Origin: Streptomyces asoensis
Lineage (GTDB): Bacteria > Actinomycetota > Actinomycetes > Streptomycetales > Streptomycetaceae
Assembly (NCBI RefSeq): GCF_016860545.1
Contig: NZ_BNEB01000003.1
Coordinates: forward strand, 1,736,001 to 1,800,000
Direction of reading: 5' to 3'
Length of the DNA: 64,000 bases
Of the stretch, positions 16,444 through 24,038 are shown piece by piece. How positions within the stretch are numbered: the stretch's first letter is position 1; every line of letters starts with the position of its first letter. The translations under genes were made by a program, and so were the position numbers. Below the pieces are notes generated by a model. It made no database searches and was not told where the DNA came from. It saw only the letters and a list, made by a program, of their open reading frames with translations.

Positions 16444-17355
16444 GTGGTGGACGTGGGCGCTGTGGTGGAGCCGAGGATCGCCGTTGCCGTGGTGACCATG
16501 GGCAACCGGCCCGCCGAGGTGGACGCGCTGCTGGAGTCGGTGGCCAAGCAGGACCTGGCCCCCGCCCGCATCGTGATCATCGGCAACGGCTGCGAGCTGC
16601 CCGAATTCGCCCGCCGCCTCTCCCTGCCCGGGGAGGTCACCACCATCGACGTCGAGGAGAACCTCGGCTGCCCCGGCGGCCGCAACGTCGGCCTCGCCCG
16701 CCTCCGCGAGTTCGGGGACGTGGACGTCGTGGTCGAGCTCGACGACGACGGGCTCCTCGTCGACGCGGACGTACTGCGCCGCGTACGCGACCTGTACGCC
16801 GCCGACCCGGGCCTCGGCATCGTCGGGTTCCGTATCGCCGACGAGAACGGCGAGACCCAGCGCCGGCACGTGCCGCGCGTCGGCGCCTCGGACCCCATGC
16901 AGGGCGGCTACGTCACCGGATTCCTCGGCGGCGGCCACGCCCTGAGCATGGCCATGCTGGACGAGACCGGCGACTGGCCCGCGGAGTTCTTCTTCGCACA
17001 CGAGGAGACCGACCTCGCCTGGCGGGCCGCCGACGCCGGCTGGAAGATCCTCTACGCGCCCGAACTGCTGCTCCAGCACCCCAAGACCTCGCCCGCCCGG
17101 CACGCGATATACCACCGCGTCACGGCCCGTAACCGGGTCTGGCTGGTCCGGCGCAACCTTCCGCTGCCCCTCGTCCCCGTCCACCTGGGCGTCTGGATCG
17201 CCGTCACCCTGCTGCGCACCCGCTCGCTCGGCGGGCTCAAGGCCTGGTTCGGCGGCTTCGCGGAGGGCGTGCGCAAGCCCGCCGGGCACCGCCGGCCCAT
17301 GAAGTGGCGGACGGTGTGGCGGCTGACGCGTCTCGGCAGGCCCCCGGTCGTCTGA
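16444..17355 (+). CDS. Family 2 glycosyltransferase
   Basis: A 303-residue GT-A fold enzyme that transfers a sugar from a nucleotide donor, probably to a cell-envelope glycan. The N-terminal nucleotide-binding strand is VAVVTMGNRPAEVDALLESV. The metal-binding acidic cluster is VVELDDDG, and the acceptor-side motif HEETDLAWRAADAGW corresponds to the ED-x-x-W region of rhamnosyl- and galactofuranosyl-type enzymes. An amphipathic or hydrophobic C-terminal part (VHLGVWIAVTLL) suggests membrane contact. I chose the GTG at 16444 because GGAG lies seven bases upstream; the GTGs at 16447 and 16453 are alternatives. It converges on the polymerase gene with only 17 bases between stops. The donor cannot be assigned. 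Confidence 0.88.
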   Translation: MVDVGAVVEPRIAVAVVTMGNRPAEVDALLESVAKQDLAPARIVIIGNGCELPEFARRLSLPGEVTTIDVEENLGCPGGRNVGLARLREFGDVDVVVELDDDGLLVDADVLRRVRDLYAADPGLGIVGFRIADENGETQRRHVPRVGASDPMQGGYVTGFLGGGHALSMAMLDETGDWPAEFFFAHEETDLAWRAADAGWKILYAPELLLQHPKTSPARHAIYHRVTARNRVWLVRRNLPLPLVPVHLGVWIAVTLLRTRSLGGLKAWFGGFAEGVRKPAGHRRPMKWRTVWRLTRLGRPPVV

Positions 17356-17372
17356 CCCGCCCCCGCCGCACC

Positions 17373-19127
17373 TCACTTGGCGTCGGCGTAGCACTCGACC
17401 ACCGCCGTCGTGAACGGGAACCGCACCGGCGTCCGCCCGAACGTCAGCCGCCCCGCCAGGGCGGCCGCCTCCCGGATCGCGGCGACGACCGCCTCGGCCT
17501 CCTCCTGCGGACAGTGCACGATCACCTCGTCGTGCTGGAAGAAGACCAGCTCGGCGGCCATCCCGGCACACGCGCGCCGCAACCCGGCGAGCAGCAGCAG
17601 CGCCCAGTCGGCGGCGCTGCCCTGGACGACGAAGTTGCGGGCGAAGCGGCCCCGCGCGCGTGCGTCGGTCGAGGCGTATCCCGGCACCCACGGCCGGTCG
17701 TCGGGGGACTCGTCCTCGCCGGTGGCGCCCGGACCACCGGCGCGGCCGCTCCCTCGGGCACCCGCCGGGCCACCCGGGTCGATGGGGATGCCGGCCTCTT
17801 CCGTGCCCTCGTCGCCCGCTCCGGTGGCGGGCGGGCAGGTCCGGCCGAGCCAGGTCCGTACGAGCCGGCCCTCCTCGCCGGCGCGGGCGGCCTCGTCGAC
17901 GTACGCCACCGCGCGCGGGAAACGGCGGCGCAGCGCGGCGAGGTTCTTCAGGCCGTCGCCGGAGGTCTGGCCGTAGACGGCGCCGAGGACGGCGAGCTTC
18001 GCCTGGGCGCGGTCGCCGGCGAACGCCCGCTCGGAGACCGCCTGGTAGAGGTCGCCCTCCCGGCCGGCGACCTCCATCAGGCCGGGGTCGCGGGAGATCG
18101 CCGCCAGCACGCGGGGCTCCATCTGGTCGGCGTCGGCGACCACGAGCCGCCAGCCCGGATCGGCGACCACGGCCCGCCGGATGACCTTGGGGATCTGGAG
18201 GGCGCCCCCGCCGTTGGTCACCCAGCGCCCGGTGACCGTGCCGTGCGCGAGGAACTCCGGCCGGAACCGCCCGTCCCGCACCCAGTCCTGGAGCCAGGAC
18301 CAGCCGTGGGCCACCCAGATGCGGTAGAGCTTCTTGTACTCGATCAGCGGCTTCACGGCCGGGTGGTCGAGGGACTCGATCTCCCAGCGCCTGGTGGACC
18401 TGACCCGGATGCCGGCCTGCGCGAAGGCCTTGACCACGTCGGCGGGCAGGTCGGGGCGGACCCGGCGGCCGAAGGCGGCGGACACCTCGTCGGCCAGCTC
18501 GGCCAGCCGCCGGGGCTCGCCACCGCCCGCGTACCGCTCGCCGAGCAGGTCCCGCAGGACCGCGCGGTGCACGTCCGCGCTCCACGGCAACCCGGCCCGG
18601 TTCATCTCGGCGGCCACCAGCATGCCCGCCGACTCGGCCGCCGTCAGCAGCCGCATCCGCTCCGGGTGTTCGGTCCGCTCGTGGCGCAGCTGCTGGTCGG
18701 CGTAGACGGCGAGGAGGTCTTCGAGGGGCAGCCGGACCGCGGTCTCCTGCGCCTCGAACAGCGACGACTGCGCACCGGGGGCGGCGGAGCGCTGCGGCGG
18801 GTCCGCCGGTACCGGGCCGCCGCGCAGCCTGGCCAGCGCGGCGGCCGCCGAGCGGGGCTCGCCGGACCGCCCCTCGTGACCCAGCAGGAGGGTCTCGGCG
18901 TCCTCGACGTCGTAGCACCGCTCCACTCGCACCCCCGTGGCGAGCAGGCGCGGATACACCTCGGCCGTGGAACGCCAGACCCAGCGGGTGACGTCGGGCC
19001 GCTCGCGCACGGCCCGCGCCAGGTCCGCCTCCCGCAGCACCGGCCCCGCGGGCAGACCGCCCGGACCGAGGGGGGCGAGCTCCACGCCGCCGTCCTCGGC
19101 CGGAGCGAGCGCCCACCGATCGGCCAT
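17373..19127 (-). CDS. Small family A DNA polymerase (bifunctional 3'-5' exonuclease/polymerase type)
   Basis: A 584-residue relative of DNA polymerase I that lacks the 5'-3' exonuclease. The polymerase motifs are clear. Motif A is DADQMEPRVLA with Asp332. Motif B is R373, K377 and Y385-G386. Motif C is HDEV at 532-535. Residues 1-190, where the 3'-5' exonuclease should be, are very divergent, and I see no convincing DEDD set. A Gly/Pro/acidic insertion at about 433-482 splits the palm before FVVQGSAAD. Streptomycetes carry this protein besides the full PolA, and it is usually annotated as bifunctional; a repair or translesion role is plausible. The ATG has no obvious Shine-Dalgarno. Confidence 0.88.
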   Translation of the reverse strand: MADRWALAPAEDGGVELAPLGPGGLPAGPVLREADLARAVRERPDVTRWVWRSTAEVYPRLLATGVRVERCYDVEDAETLLLGHEGRSGEPRSAAAALARLRGGPVPADPPQRSAAPGAQSSLFEAQETAVRLPLEDLLAVYADQQLRHERTEHPERMRLLTAAESAGMLVAAEMNRAGLPWSADVHRAVLRDLLGERYAGGGEPRRLAELADEVSAAFGRRVRPDLPADVVKAFAQAGIRVRSTRRWEIESLDHPAVKPLIEYKKLYRIWVAHGWSWLQDWVRDGRFRPEFLAHGTVTGRWVTNGGGALQIPKVIRRAVVADPGWRLVVADADQMEPRVLAAISRDPGLMEVAGREGDLYQAVSERAFAGDRAQAKLAVLGAVYGQTSGDGLKNLAALRRRFPRAVAYVDEAARAGEEGRLVRTWLGRTCPPATGAGDEGTEEAGIPIDPGGPAGARGSGRAGGPGATGEDESPDDRPWVPGYASTDARARGRFARNFVVQGSAADWALLLLAGLRRACAGMAAELVFFQHDEVIVHCPQEEAEAVVAAIREAAALAGRLTFGRTPVRFPFTTAVVECYADAK

Positions 19128-19200
19128 GCTGCGAGTGTGGCAGGAGGGTCTGACAACAGCCCGCCGTCGGCAGGCAGGGCCCCGGCTGCCGCCTCCGGCG

Positions 19201-19290
19201 CCTGCTCCCGGTCCCGCGCCTGCTCCCGGTCCCGCGCCTGCTCCCGGTCCTGTGCCTGCTCCCAGTCCCGCGCCTACTCCCGCCCCGGTG
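19201..19290 (-). repeat. Five 18-bp tandem repeats at the 3' end of the HTH/Clp-N gene
   Basis: Five consecutive 18-bp units (consensus cctgctcccggtcccgcg on the plus strand) at 19201, 19219, 19237, 19255 and 19273. Read on the minus strand they encode repeats of the REQARD type. The TAG stop of the HTH/Clp-N gene falls in the unit nearest the gene, where the others have CAG. Confidence 0.85.
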
Positions 19291-20044
19291 CTTCCTCCTG
19301 GCCGGGGGCCTGTTCCTGTCCCAGCTGGTTCGCGATCACGGCCAGGGCCTTCGCCACGTACCGCTCGGTGCCGGGCTTGTCGATGCCGAGGCCGCTGAGG
19401 ACGCCCTCGCCGTTCTCGAACTCCAGCAGCGCCAGCAGGATGTGCTCCGTGCCGATGTAGTTGTGGCCGAGGCGGAGCGCCTCGCGGAAGGTGAGCTCCA
19501 GGATCTTCTTCGCGTCCGTGCCGTACGGGACGAGCTCCGGCGCGTCCTCGACGGCCGGGGGGAGTACCGCGGTCGCGGCCTCGCGGACCGCTTCGAGGGA
19601 GACGCCCTGGTCCGCGATGGCCTTCGCGGCGAGGGCCTCCGGCTCGGCGAGGAGCCCGAGGACCAGGTGCGCGGGCAGGCCCTCGGCGTTGCCCGCGGCC
19701 TTGGACGCGCTGTGGGCGGCCATGACGACGCTGCGCGCGCGGGGGGTGTAGCGGCTGAAGCCCTGACTGGCGTCGAGGTCGGCGGACTCCTTCGGCACGA
19801 ACCGCTTCTGGGCGGCCTGCCGGGTGACGCCCATGCTCCGGCCGATGTCGGTCCAGGAGGCGCCGGATCGACGGGCCTGGTCGACGAAGTGGCCGATGAG
19901 GTGGTCCGCCACGTCACCCAGGTGGTCGGCGGCGATGACGGCGTCCTGGAGCTGGTCCAGCGGCTCGTGGTGGACCTTCTTGATGGCGTCGATGAGGTCG
20001 TCGAGACGGACGGACGCGGTGGTCCCCGGTCGTGGATTCGTCAT
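19274..20044 (-). CDS. HTH plus Clp N-terminal domain regulator
   Basis: A 256-residue cytoplasmic protein. Residues about 45-85 contain a helix-turn-helix (SWTDIGRSMGVTRQAAQKRF) resembling small actinobacterial DNA-binding modules. Residues 95-240 hold two Clp N-terminal repeats, recognisable by YTPRARSVVMAAH and LGHNYIGTEHILLALLEF, the substrate or adaptor domain of ClpC and ClpB. There is no AAA+ ATPase part, so this is not a chaperone; it may be a regulator controlled by Clp proteolysis. The short charged tail consists of repeats that end at a mutated codon. Two palindromes lie directly upstream of the ATG, suggesting autoregulation. Confidence 0.85.
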   Translation of the reverse strand: MTNPRPGTTASVRLDDLIDAIKKVHHEPLDQLQDAVIAADHLGDVADHLIGHFVDQARRSGASWTDIGRSMGVTRQAAQKRFVPKESADLDASQGFSRYTPRARSVVMAAHSASKAAGNAEGLPAHLVLGLLAEPEALAAKAIADQGVSLEAVREAATAVLPPAVEDAPELVPYGTDAKKILELTFREALRLGHNYIGTEHILLALLEFENGEGVLSGLGIDKPGTERYVAKALAVIANQLGQEQAPGQEEAPGRE

Positions 20045-20045
20045 G

Positions 20046-20092
20046 TGTCAACCCTAGGTTGACAGTAAGAGGGTGTCAACCCGAGGTTGTCA
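20046..20092 (-). promoter_or_regulatory. Tandem palindromic operators upstream of the HTH/Clp-N gene
   Basis: Site 1 (20046-20064) is TGTCAACCCTAGGTTGACA: eight-base arms around a three-base centre, perfect. Site 2 (20074-20092) is TGTCAACCCGAGGTTGTCA, with one arm mismatch. The centres are 28 bp apart. Site 1 begins one base upstream of the start codon, so the transcript is either leaderless or its start region is fully covered. The DUF2786 gene diverges 43 bases further on and may share the sites. Confidence 0.8.
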
Positions 20093-20135
20093 GTCCGCCG
20101 GACCTCGGCATCCCGCCCCGTGACACGATCGAGCG

Positions 20136-21323
20136 GTGAGCAGCACCGACCACGGCACCGGCCCAGGCACCGGCCACGGCCACAGCACCCCCGGCGACGG
20201 CCCCGCCGGTACCGTCGAGCGCGCCTTGCGGGCCGCGCTCTACGACGCCGCCGACAGCGCACTCGACACCGGCGCGTCACTCCTCGCCGCGGACCCGGCC
20301 GCCGACGCCGAACTGGCCCGGCGCGGAGCGGAGTTCGTGGCCGCTGCCTGGCGGCGCGGCTGGCAGCCCGCCGACCTCGTACGGTGGGTGCGGCGCGAAC
20401 TGGACGACGTCCACGTGGGCCTCGTGACGGCGCTGATCACCGCCCAGGCGCGCGACGACCGGGCACGCGGCCGGCGCTGGGCGGCCCAGCTCGCGGAGCT
20501 GGCCGGCGACAGCGGGGACCGGCCCGCCGGCGACCGCTTCTCGCAGGCCACCGCCCTGCTCGAGCTCTACCGGCTGCTGCTGCGGCTGCCGGCCCTCGAA
20601 CCCCTGCGGGAGGAGGAGCCGCACCGCGAGGCCCGGCCGGGCGCCCACTCCCGCATGCTCACCCGCATCCGCGCGCTGCTCGCCAAGGCCGAGGCGACCG
20701 GGTTCCCGCAGGAGGCGGAGGCCCTGACCGCGAAGGCCCAGGAACTGATGGCCCGGCACAGCCTCGACGAGGCGCTGCTCGACGCCCAGGGGCCCGACCC
20801 GGACGCGCCCGGTGCCTGCCGGATCGGCGTCGAGCCGCCGTACGAGCAGGCCAAGGCGGTCCTTCTGGACGCCGTCGCCGGCGCCAACCACTGCCGGGCG
20901 GTGTGGAACGAGACCTTCGCCTTCTCCACCGTCGTCGGCTTCGAGGCGGACCTGGAGGCGGTGGAACTGCTCTACACGTCGCTGCTGGTGCAGGCGCAGT
21001 CCGCCATGGCGAAGGCCGAGGCGGCCCAGCGGGCCGGCGGCCGCCGACGGACCAAGACCTTCCGGCAGTCCTTCCTCGCCGCCTACGCCCACCGCATCGG
21101 CACCCGGCTCGGTGAGGTCACCGCCGCCGCCGAGACCGAGGCGACCGACGCCCTGCTGCCGGTGCTCGCCTCCCGCGAGGTCGCGGTCACCGCCGCCACG
21201 GACCGGATGTTCCCGCAGACGGTCTCCACCCGGCTGCGCGGGGTCACCGACGAGGCGGGCTGGACCGAGGGCGCCGAAGCGGCCGACCGGGCCCGGATGC
21301 GGTCCCGGCCCCCGCTGCCGTGA
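20136..21323 (+). CDS. DUF2786 domain protein
   Basis: A 395-residue predicted cytoplasmic protein of unknown function. The recognisable part is DUF2786 at about residues 173-215 (RIRALLAKAEATGFPQEAEA, then LTAKAQELMARHSLDEA), a helical motif found in many actinobacterial and phage proteins. The rest is Ala/Arg-rich and helical, with a low-complexity His/Gly N-terminus. The GTG start has only a weak GAG upstream, so the true start could lie further in, for example at the first strongly helical segment. It is divergent from the HTH/Clp-N gene and close to its operators, so co-regulation is possible. Confidence 0.8.
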   Translation: MSSTDHGTGPGTGHGHSTPGDGPAGTVERALRAALYDAADSALDTGASLLAADPAADAELARRGAEFVAAAWRRGWQPADLVRWVRRELDDVHVGLVTALITAQARDDRARGRRWAAQLAELAGDSGDRPAGDRFSQATALLELYRLLLRLPALEPLREEEPHREARPGAHSRMLTRIRALLAKAEATGFPQEAEALTAKAQELMARHSLDEALLDAQGPDPDAPGACRIGVEPPYEQAKAVLLDAVAGANHCRAVWNETFAFSTVVGFEADLEAVELLYTSLLVQAQSAMAKAEAAQRAGGRRRTKTFRQSFLAAYAHRIGTRLGEVTAAAETEATDALLPVLASREVAVTAATDRMFPQTVSTRLRGVTDEAGWTEGAEAADRARMRSRPPLP

Positions 21324-21331
21324 CGCTCCCG

Positions 21332-21394
21332 CCCGCCGGGTCTTCCGTCCCGGCGGGGGCATCCCCGCCCGCCGGGTCCTCCCGGTCCGGCGGG
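21332..21394 (+). terminator. Two successive terminator-like hairpins after the DUF2786 gene
   Basis: The first has 9-bp perfect arms (21332-21340, 21349-21357), nine bases after the stop. The second has 8-bp arms (21368-21375, 21387-21394). They lie between converging genes and could act on both strands. Confidence 0.6.
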
Positions 21395-21474
21395 GGGCTT
21401 GCGCGCAAAGACGGCGCGGCTCCCGCGCGCGGGACGTCCCGGGCGGTCCGGCCGTGGGGCGGGCGTCCGGTGGA

Positions 21475-22014
21475 TCAGTCGCCCGCCGACTGGAACGCGC
21501 TGACCGTCGCGTCCGGCACCTTCTCGCTCTTGAGGCTGACATCGCCGTACGACCAGGGGAAGCTCTGGTCGGCGGAAGCGCCCGGCAGGCCGAACTTCAC
21601 CGTCTTGACGGCGAGGCCCTTGTCACCGCCTTCCGCGGCCCGCACGTAGGTGATCGTGAAGGTGGCGGTGCCCTGCGCGGCGAGCGTCAGCTTCTGCGCC
21701 TCGGCGGCCTCGTCCTCGGCCACCTTCGCGGAGGTGCCGTCGGCGGCCAGCTCGACGGTGGGGAAACCGTCGAGGGTGCACTCCGCGCCCTTGTTGGTGA
21801 GCGTGACGGTGACGTTGCCGCTGTCGCCGGCGGAGGGCGCGGCGTTGGCGGCGACCTCCTGGCCGAGGTCGGCGGCGGCACAGGGGCCGCCCGCGGAGGC
21901 GGTGGTGCCGGCGCCCTTGCTCTCGTCGCCGGAGCCGCTGTCGTCCCCGCCGCCGCAGGCGGTGAGGAGCAGGGCCGCGGCGAGAGCGGTGACGGTGAGG
22001 GGAACAGCGCGCAT
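21475..22014 (-). CDS. Lipoprotein, DUF4232-like
   Basis: A 179-residue secreted lipoprotein. The signal peptide ends in the lipobox LLTAC, with lipidation at Cys20, followed by a Gly/Ser/Asp linker. The mature domain begins around GPCAAADL, and the phrase VTVTLTNKGAECTLDGFPTV matches the beta-sandwich DUF4232 family, which has a conserved Cys pair. It should sit on the outer face of the membrane; the function of the family is unknown. It is followed leftward by convergent hairpins. A second, unrelated lipoprotein gene lies just upstream in the same direction, 119 bases away. Confidence 0.85.
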   Translation of the reverse strand: MRAVPLTVTALAAALLLTACGGGDDSGSGDESKGAGTTASAGGPCAAADLGQEVAANAAPSAGDSGNVTVTLTNKGAECTLDGFPTVELAADGTSAKVAEDEAAEAQKLTLAAQGTATFTITYVRAAEGGDKGLAVKTVKFGLPGASADQSFPWSYGDVSLKSEKVPDATVSAFQSAGD

Positions 22015-22133
22015 GAATGATCCCTAGGGTTTCGTGACGGTGCTCGAAGGATCATCACGCACGCGCGCGTGCACCCGTCGCGCGCCCCCGCCCTCGTGAC
22101 CGCCCCGTGGTGCCCGGAACCCCCGTCGGGGGA

Positions 22134-22664
22134 CTATCCCAGGCCGGCCGTCGGCAGGCCCGACGGCCACTGGCCGCCCTCCGCCTTGGCGAACTCCTCC
22201 TTGCCGACCGCGCCCGACCACGTGACCTCGAGGGACTTCGCGTCGACGGAGCCGACCATGCCCGTCGTCCGGTCACCCTTCCCGCTGGTGCACTTGAGGT
22301 GGATCATCTGCATGCCCGCCTCCTCGCCCGCGGTGCCGCTGCACACGGCTCCGCCGGTCACGAAGAGGGCGGCCTGCTTCCCGGTGATGATCAGGGCGAC
22401 GGCCTTGCCGTCCGTCGTGGCGAGCCAACTGCCCTCCAGCTCACCGGAGGCGGAGACGGAGGACGAGGCGGACTCCGTCGCCCCGCCCGCGGCGCCGCCG
22501 TCCGCGGTCGCCGTCGTCGACGGCGCGGAGGCGCCGTCGTCGGACCCTCCGCCGTCGCTGCACGCGGTCAGGACGAGCACGCCCGCCAGCGTGGCGGCCA
22601 CGGCGGCGGCCGTGGACCGCACCGGCCGACGGGACGCGCCCCGCGAGAAGTTCGCCGAAGTCAC
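22134..22664 (-). CDS. Small secreted lipoprotein of unknown function
   Basis: A 176-residue lipoprotein. I chose the GTG at 22664 because GGGAG lies six bases upstream; an open frame reaches further but lacks a site. The signal contains a twin-arginine-like RRPVR stretch and ends in LVLTAC, with lipidation at Cys35. A Ser/Ala/Gly/Asp linker follows. The mature part starts at about residue 75 (LEGSWLATTDGKAVALIITG), which looks like a small beta-barrel or lipocalin-like fold, and includes two Cys that could form a disulfide. No family function is known to me. Confidence 0.8.
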   Translation of the reverse strand: MTSANFSRGASRRPVRSTAAAVAATLAGVLVLTACSDGGGSDDGASAPSTTATADGGAAGGATESASSSVSASGELEGSWLATTDGKAVALIITGKQAALFVTGGAVCSGTAGEEAGMQMIHLKCTSGKGDRTTGMVGSVDAKSLEVTWSGAVGKEEFAKAEGGQWPSGLPTAGLG

Positions 22665-22984
22665 TGCAAGCTCCCAAGCTGTAGCCGGACGGTCCGGTGG
22701 ACCGGACGGACCATGAGGACCGTGCGCACCGTAAGGACCGCAGCAAGCTACCAGCAAGCCCGGGCAGAGCCCTGGGGACCGCCTGTGATCTCCCCGCGGC
22801 CGACGACCCGCCCGCCGGGAGCGGGCGGGAGGAGGGGGGGAGGGGCGACCGCGGCTTCACCGGAAGCGGCGCCGGGTGGCCGTTGTCCCCCCGGCCCGGG
22901 CGCGGGCGGCGGGCGACCGTCGCCCCCGGGGGCCGGGGCGCGCCCCGCCCCGGCCCCGCCCCCGCCCCGGATCCGGCGCAAGGC
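22665..22984. other. 320-bp gap with low-complexity GC sequence and a terminator
   Basis: No gene is supported here. 22680-22760 should contain the lipoprotein promoter and has repeated GGTCC/GGACC words. 22805-22975 is extremely G- or C-rich and low in complexity. The only clear structure is the hairpin at 22931-22955. Confidence 0.6.
22931..22955 (-). terminator. Terminator hairpin downstream of rpsN
   Basis: Nine-base arms ggccggggc and gccccggcc with a seven-base loop, 30 bases beyond the rpsN stop on the minus strand. Confidence 0.55.
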
Positions 22985-23290
22985 CTACCAGGAGGACTTC
23001 CGCACCCCCGGCAGGTGCCCGGCGTGGGCCTGTTCCCGCAGGCTCACCCGGGACAGCCCGAACGTCCGGAAATACCCGCGCGGCCGCCCGTCCACCTGGT
23101 CCCGGTTGCGCACGCGCGTGGCGCTCGCATCCCGCGGCTGACCGCTCAATTCGCGCCGCGCCGCTTCCCGTTCGGCCGCGGTCGACGACGGGCGCCGGAT
23201 GATCTCCTTCAGCTCGGCCCGCCGTGCCGCGTACCGGGCGACGACCTCCCGCCGCCGGTCGTTCTTCGCGATCTTGCTCTTCTTCGCCAT
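22985..23290 (-). CDS. rpsN: 30S ribosomal protein S14, zinc-independent paralogue
   Basis: A 101-residue S14 protein of the long type, without the Cys-x-x-Cys zinc pairs of the short form (there is no Cys in the protein). It begins MAKKSKIAKNDRRREVVARY and ends GHLPGVRKSSW, as is standard for the family. It replaces the zinc-binding S14 in the small subunit when zinc is scarce, freeing bound zinc. Its ATG overlaps the rpmB stop by one base (TGATG), so the two are translationally coupled. Expression is probably controlled by the Zur-like box upstream of rpmB. Confidence 0.96.
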   Translation of the reverse strand: MAKKSKIAKNDRRREVVARYAARRAELKEIIRRPSSTAAEREAARRELSGQPRDASATRVRNRDQVDGRPRGYFRTFGLSRVSLREQAHAGHLPGVRKSSW

Positions 23291-23526
23291 CAGACCCGCA
23301 CCCCCCGCGCGCGGATGCGCGTCACGGCCGCCTCGACGCCGATCGCGTCGACGGTCCTGATCCCCTTGGTGCTCAGCCGCAGCCGTACGTGGCGGTTCTC
23401 GCTCGGCAGCCAGTAGCGCCGGGACTGGATGTTCGGGTCGAAGCGGCGCGAAGTGCGCCGGTGGGAACGGGAGATGCGGTTGCCGAAGCCCGGCTGGGCG
23501 CCGGTCAGCATGCAGTGCGCGGACAC
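23290..23526 (-). CDS. rpmB: 50S ribosomal protein L28, zinc-independent paralogue
   Basis: A 78-residue L28. The core GNRISRSHRRTSRRFDPNIQ and RRYWLPSENRHVRLRLSTKG is typical of the family. The Cys pairs of the zinc-ribbon form are missing; only Cys5 remains. The start is GTG at 23526, preceded by GAGGAGAGG about ten bases away. It is the first gene of a two-gene leftward operon with rpsN and diverges from rpmG across 74 bases that hold a Zur-like box. The predicted role is ribosome remodelling in zinc limitation. Confidence 0.96.
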   Translation of the reverse strand: MSAHCMLTGAQPGFGNRISRSHRRTSRRFDPNIQSRRYWLPSENRHVRLRLSTKGIRTVDAIGVEAAVTRIRARGVRV

Positions 23527-23572
23527 GGGTGACGTACCTCTCCTCGGTCGGTGCCAGGATCGATGATGCTAA

Positions 23573-23587
23573 TGGAATTCATTTTCA
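23573..23587. promoter_or_regulatory. Zur-like operator in the divergent rpmB/rpmG promoter region
   Basis: TGGAATTCATTTTCA. Its reverse complement TGAAAATGAATTCCA matches the actinobacterial Zur consensus TGAAAATGATTTTCA at 13 of 15 positions (consensus recalled, not searched). It lies between two divergent operons made almost wholly of zinc-independent ribosomal proteins, where such a site is expected. It begins 46 bases from the rpmB start and ends 13 bases before the rpmG start. Confidence 0.8.
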
Positions 23588-23600
23588 GTAAGGTATCAGC

Positions 23601-23765
23601 ATGGCACGCAACGAACTCCGCCCGGTCATCAAGCTCCGGTCCACGGTGGGGACGGGCTACACCTACGTGACCCGCAAGAACCGCCGCAACGACCCCGATC
23701 GCCTGACCCTGCGCAAGTACGACCCCGTCGTCGGCCGTCACGTCGACTTCCGAGAGGAGCGCTGA
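23601..23765 (+). CDS. rpmG: 50S ribosomal protein L33, zinc-independent paralogue
   Basis: A 54-residue L33 beginning MARNELRPVIKLRSTVGTGY. It contains the usual TRKNRRNDPDRLTLRKYDP core but none of the four Cys of the zinc-binding form. The ATG at 23601 has no strong Shine-Dalgarno; the leader between the Zur-like box and the ATG is only 13 bases, so the message is probably very short-leadered or leaderless. It is the first gene of a rightward operon with rpmE, a CobW-like gene and rpsR. Confidence 0.96.
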   Translation: MARNELRPVIKLRSTVGTGYTYVTRKNRRNDPDRLTLRKYDPVVGRHVDFREER

Positions 23766-23774
23766 GACACCGTC

Positions 23775-24038
23775 ATGCGCAAGGACATCCACCCGGCCTA
23801 CGGTCCCGTCGTCTTCCGCGACCGTGCCGCGAACCACGCCTTCCTCACCCGCTCGACGCTGTCCGCCACGGCGGGCGGCAGGACCGTCGAGTGGGAGGAC
23901 GGCAACACCTACCCCGTCGTCGACGTCGAGACGTCCGACGTCAGTCACCCCTTCTACACGGGCACCGCCCGCGTCCTGGACACCGCGGGCCGGGTCGAGC
24001 GCTTCGAGCGCCGCTACGGGAAGCGGGGCGGGGAGTGA
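23775..24038 (+). CDS. rpmE: 50S ribosomal protein L31, type B (zinc-independent)
   Basis: An 87-residue type B L31, recognised by MRKDIHPAYGPVVFRD and the ending VSHPFYTG...RVERFERRYG. It lacks the Cys-x-x-Cys of type A. Type B L31 displaces type A on zinc-starved ribosomes. It starts nine bases after rpmG and overlaps the next gene by four bases (GTGA), so it is within the Zur-controlled operon. Confidence 0.96.
   Translation: MRKDIHPAYGPVVFRDRAANHAFLTRSTLSATAGGRTVEWEDGNTYPVVDVETSDVSHPFYTGTARVLDTAGRVERFERRYGKRGGE

Noticed and set aside
18644..19276. Read-through of the HTH/Clp-N gene beyond its TAG as the native gene
   Set aside because: After the repeats the frame runs into an antisense-type frame of the polymerase gene, so the present stop is more likely the true end.
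19201..19290. The 18-bp repeats as a CRISPR-like array
   Set aside because: Units are contiguous with no spacers, and they are part of or directly adjoining a coding region.
22054..22076. GCACGCGCGCGTGC palindrome as an operator for the first lipoprotein
   Set aside because: Alternating CG sequence is easily palindromic by chance in this genome, and nothing else supports regulation.
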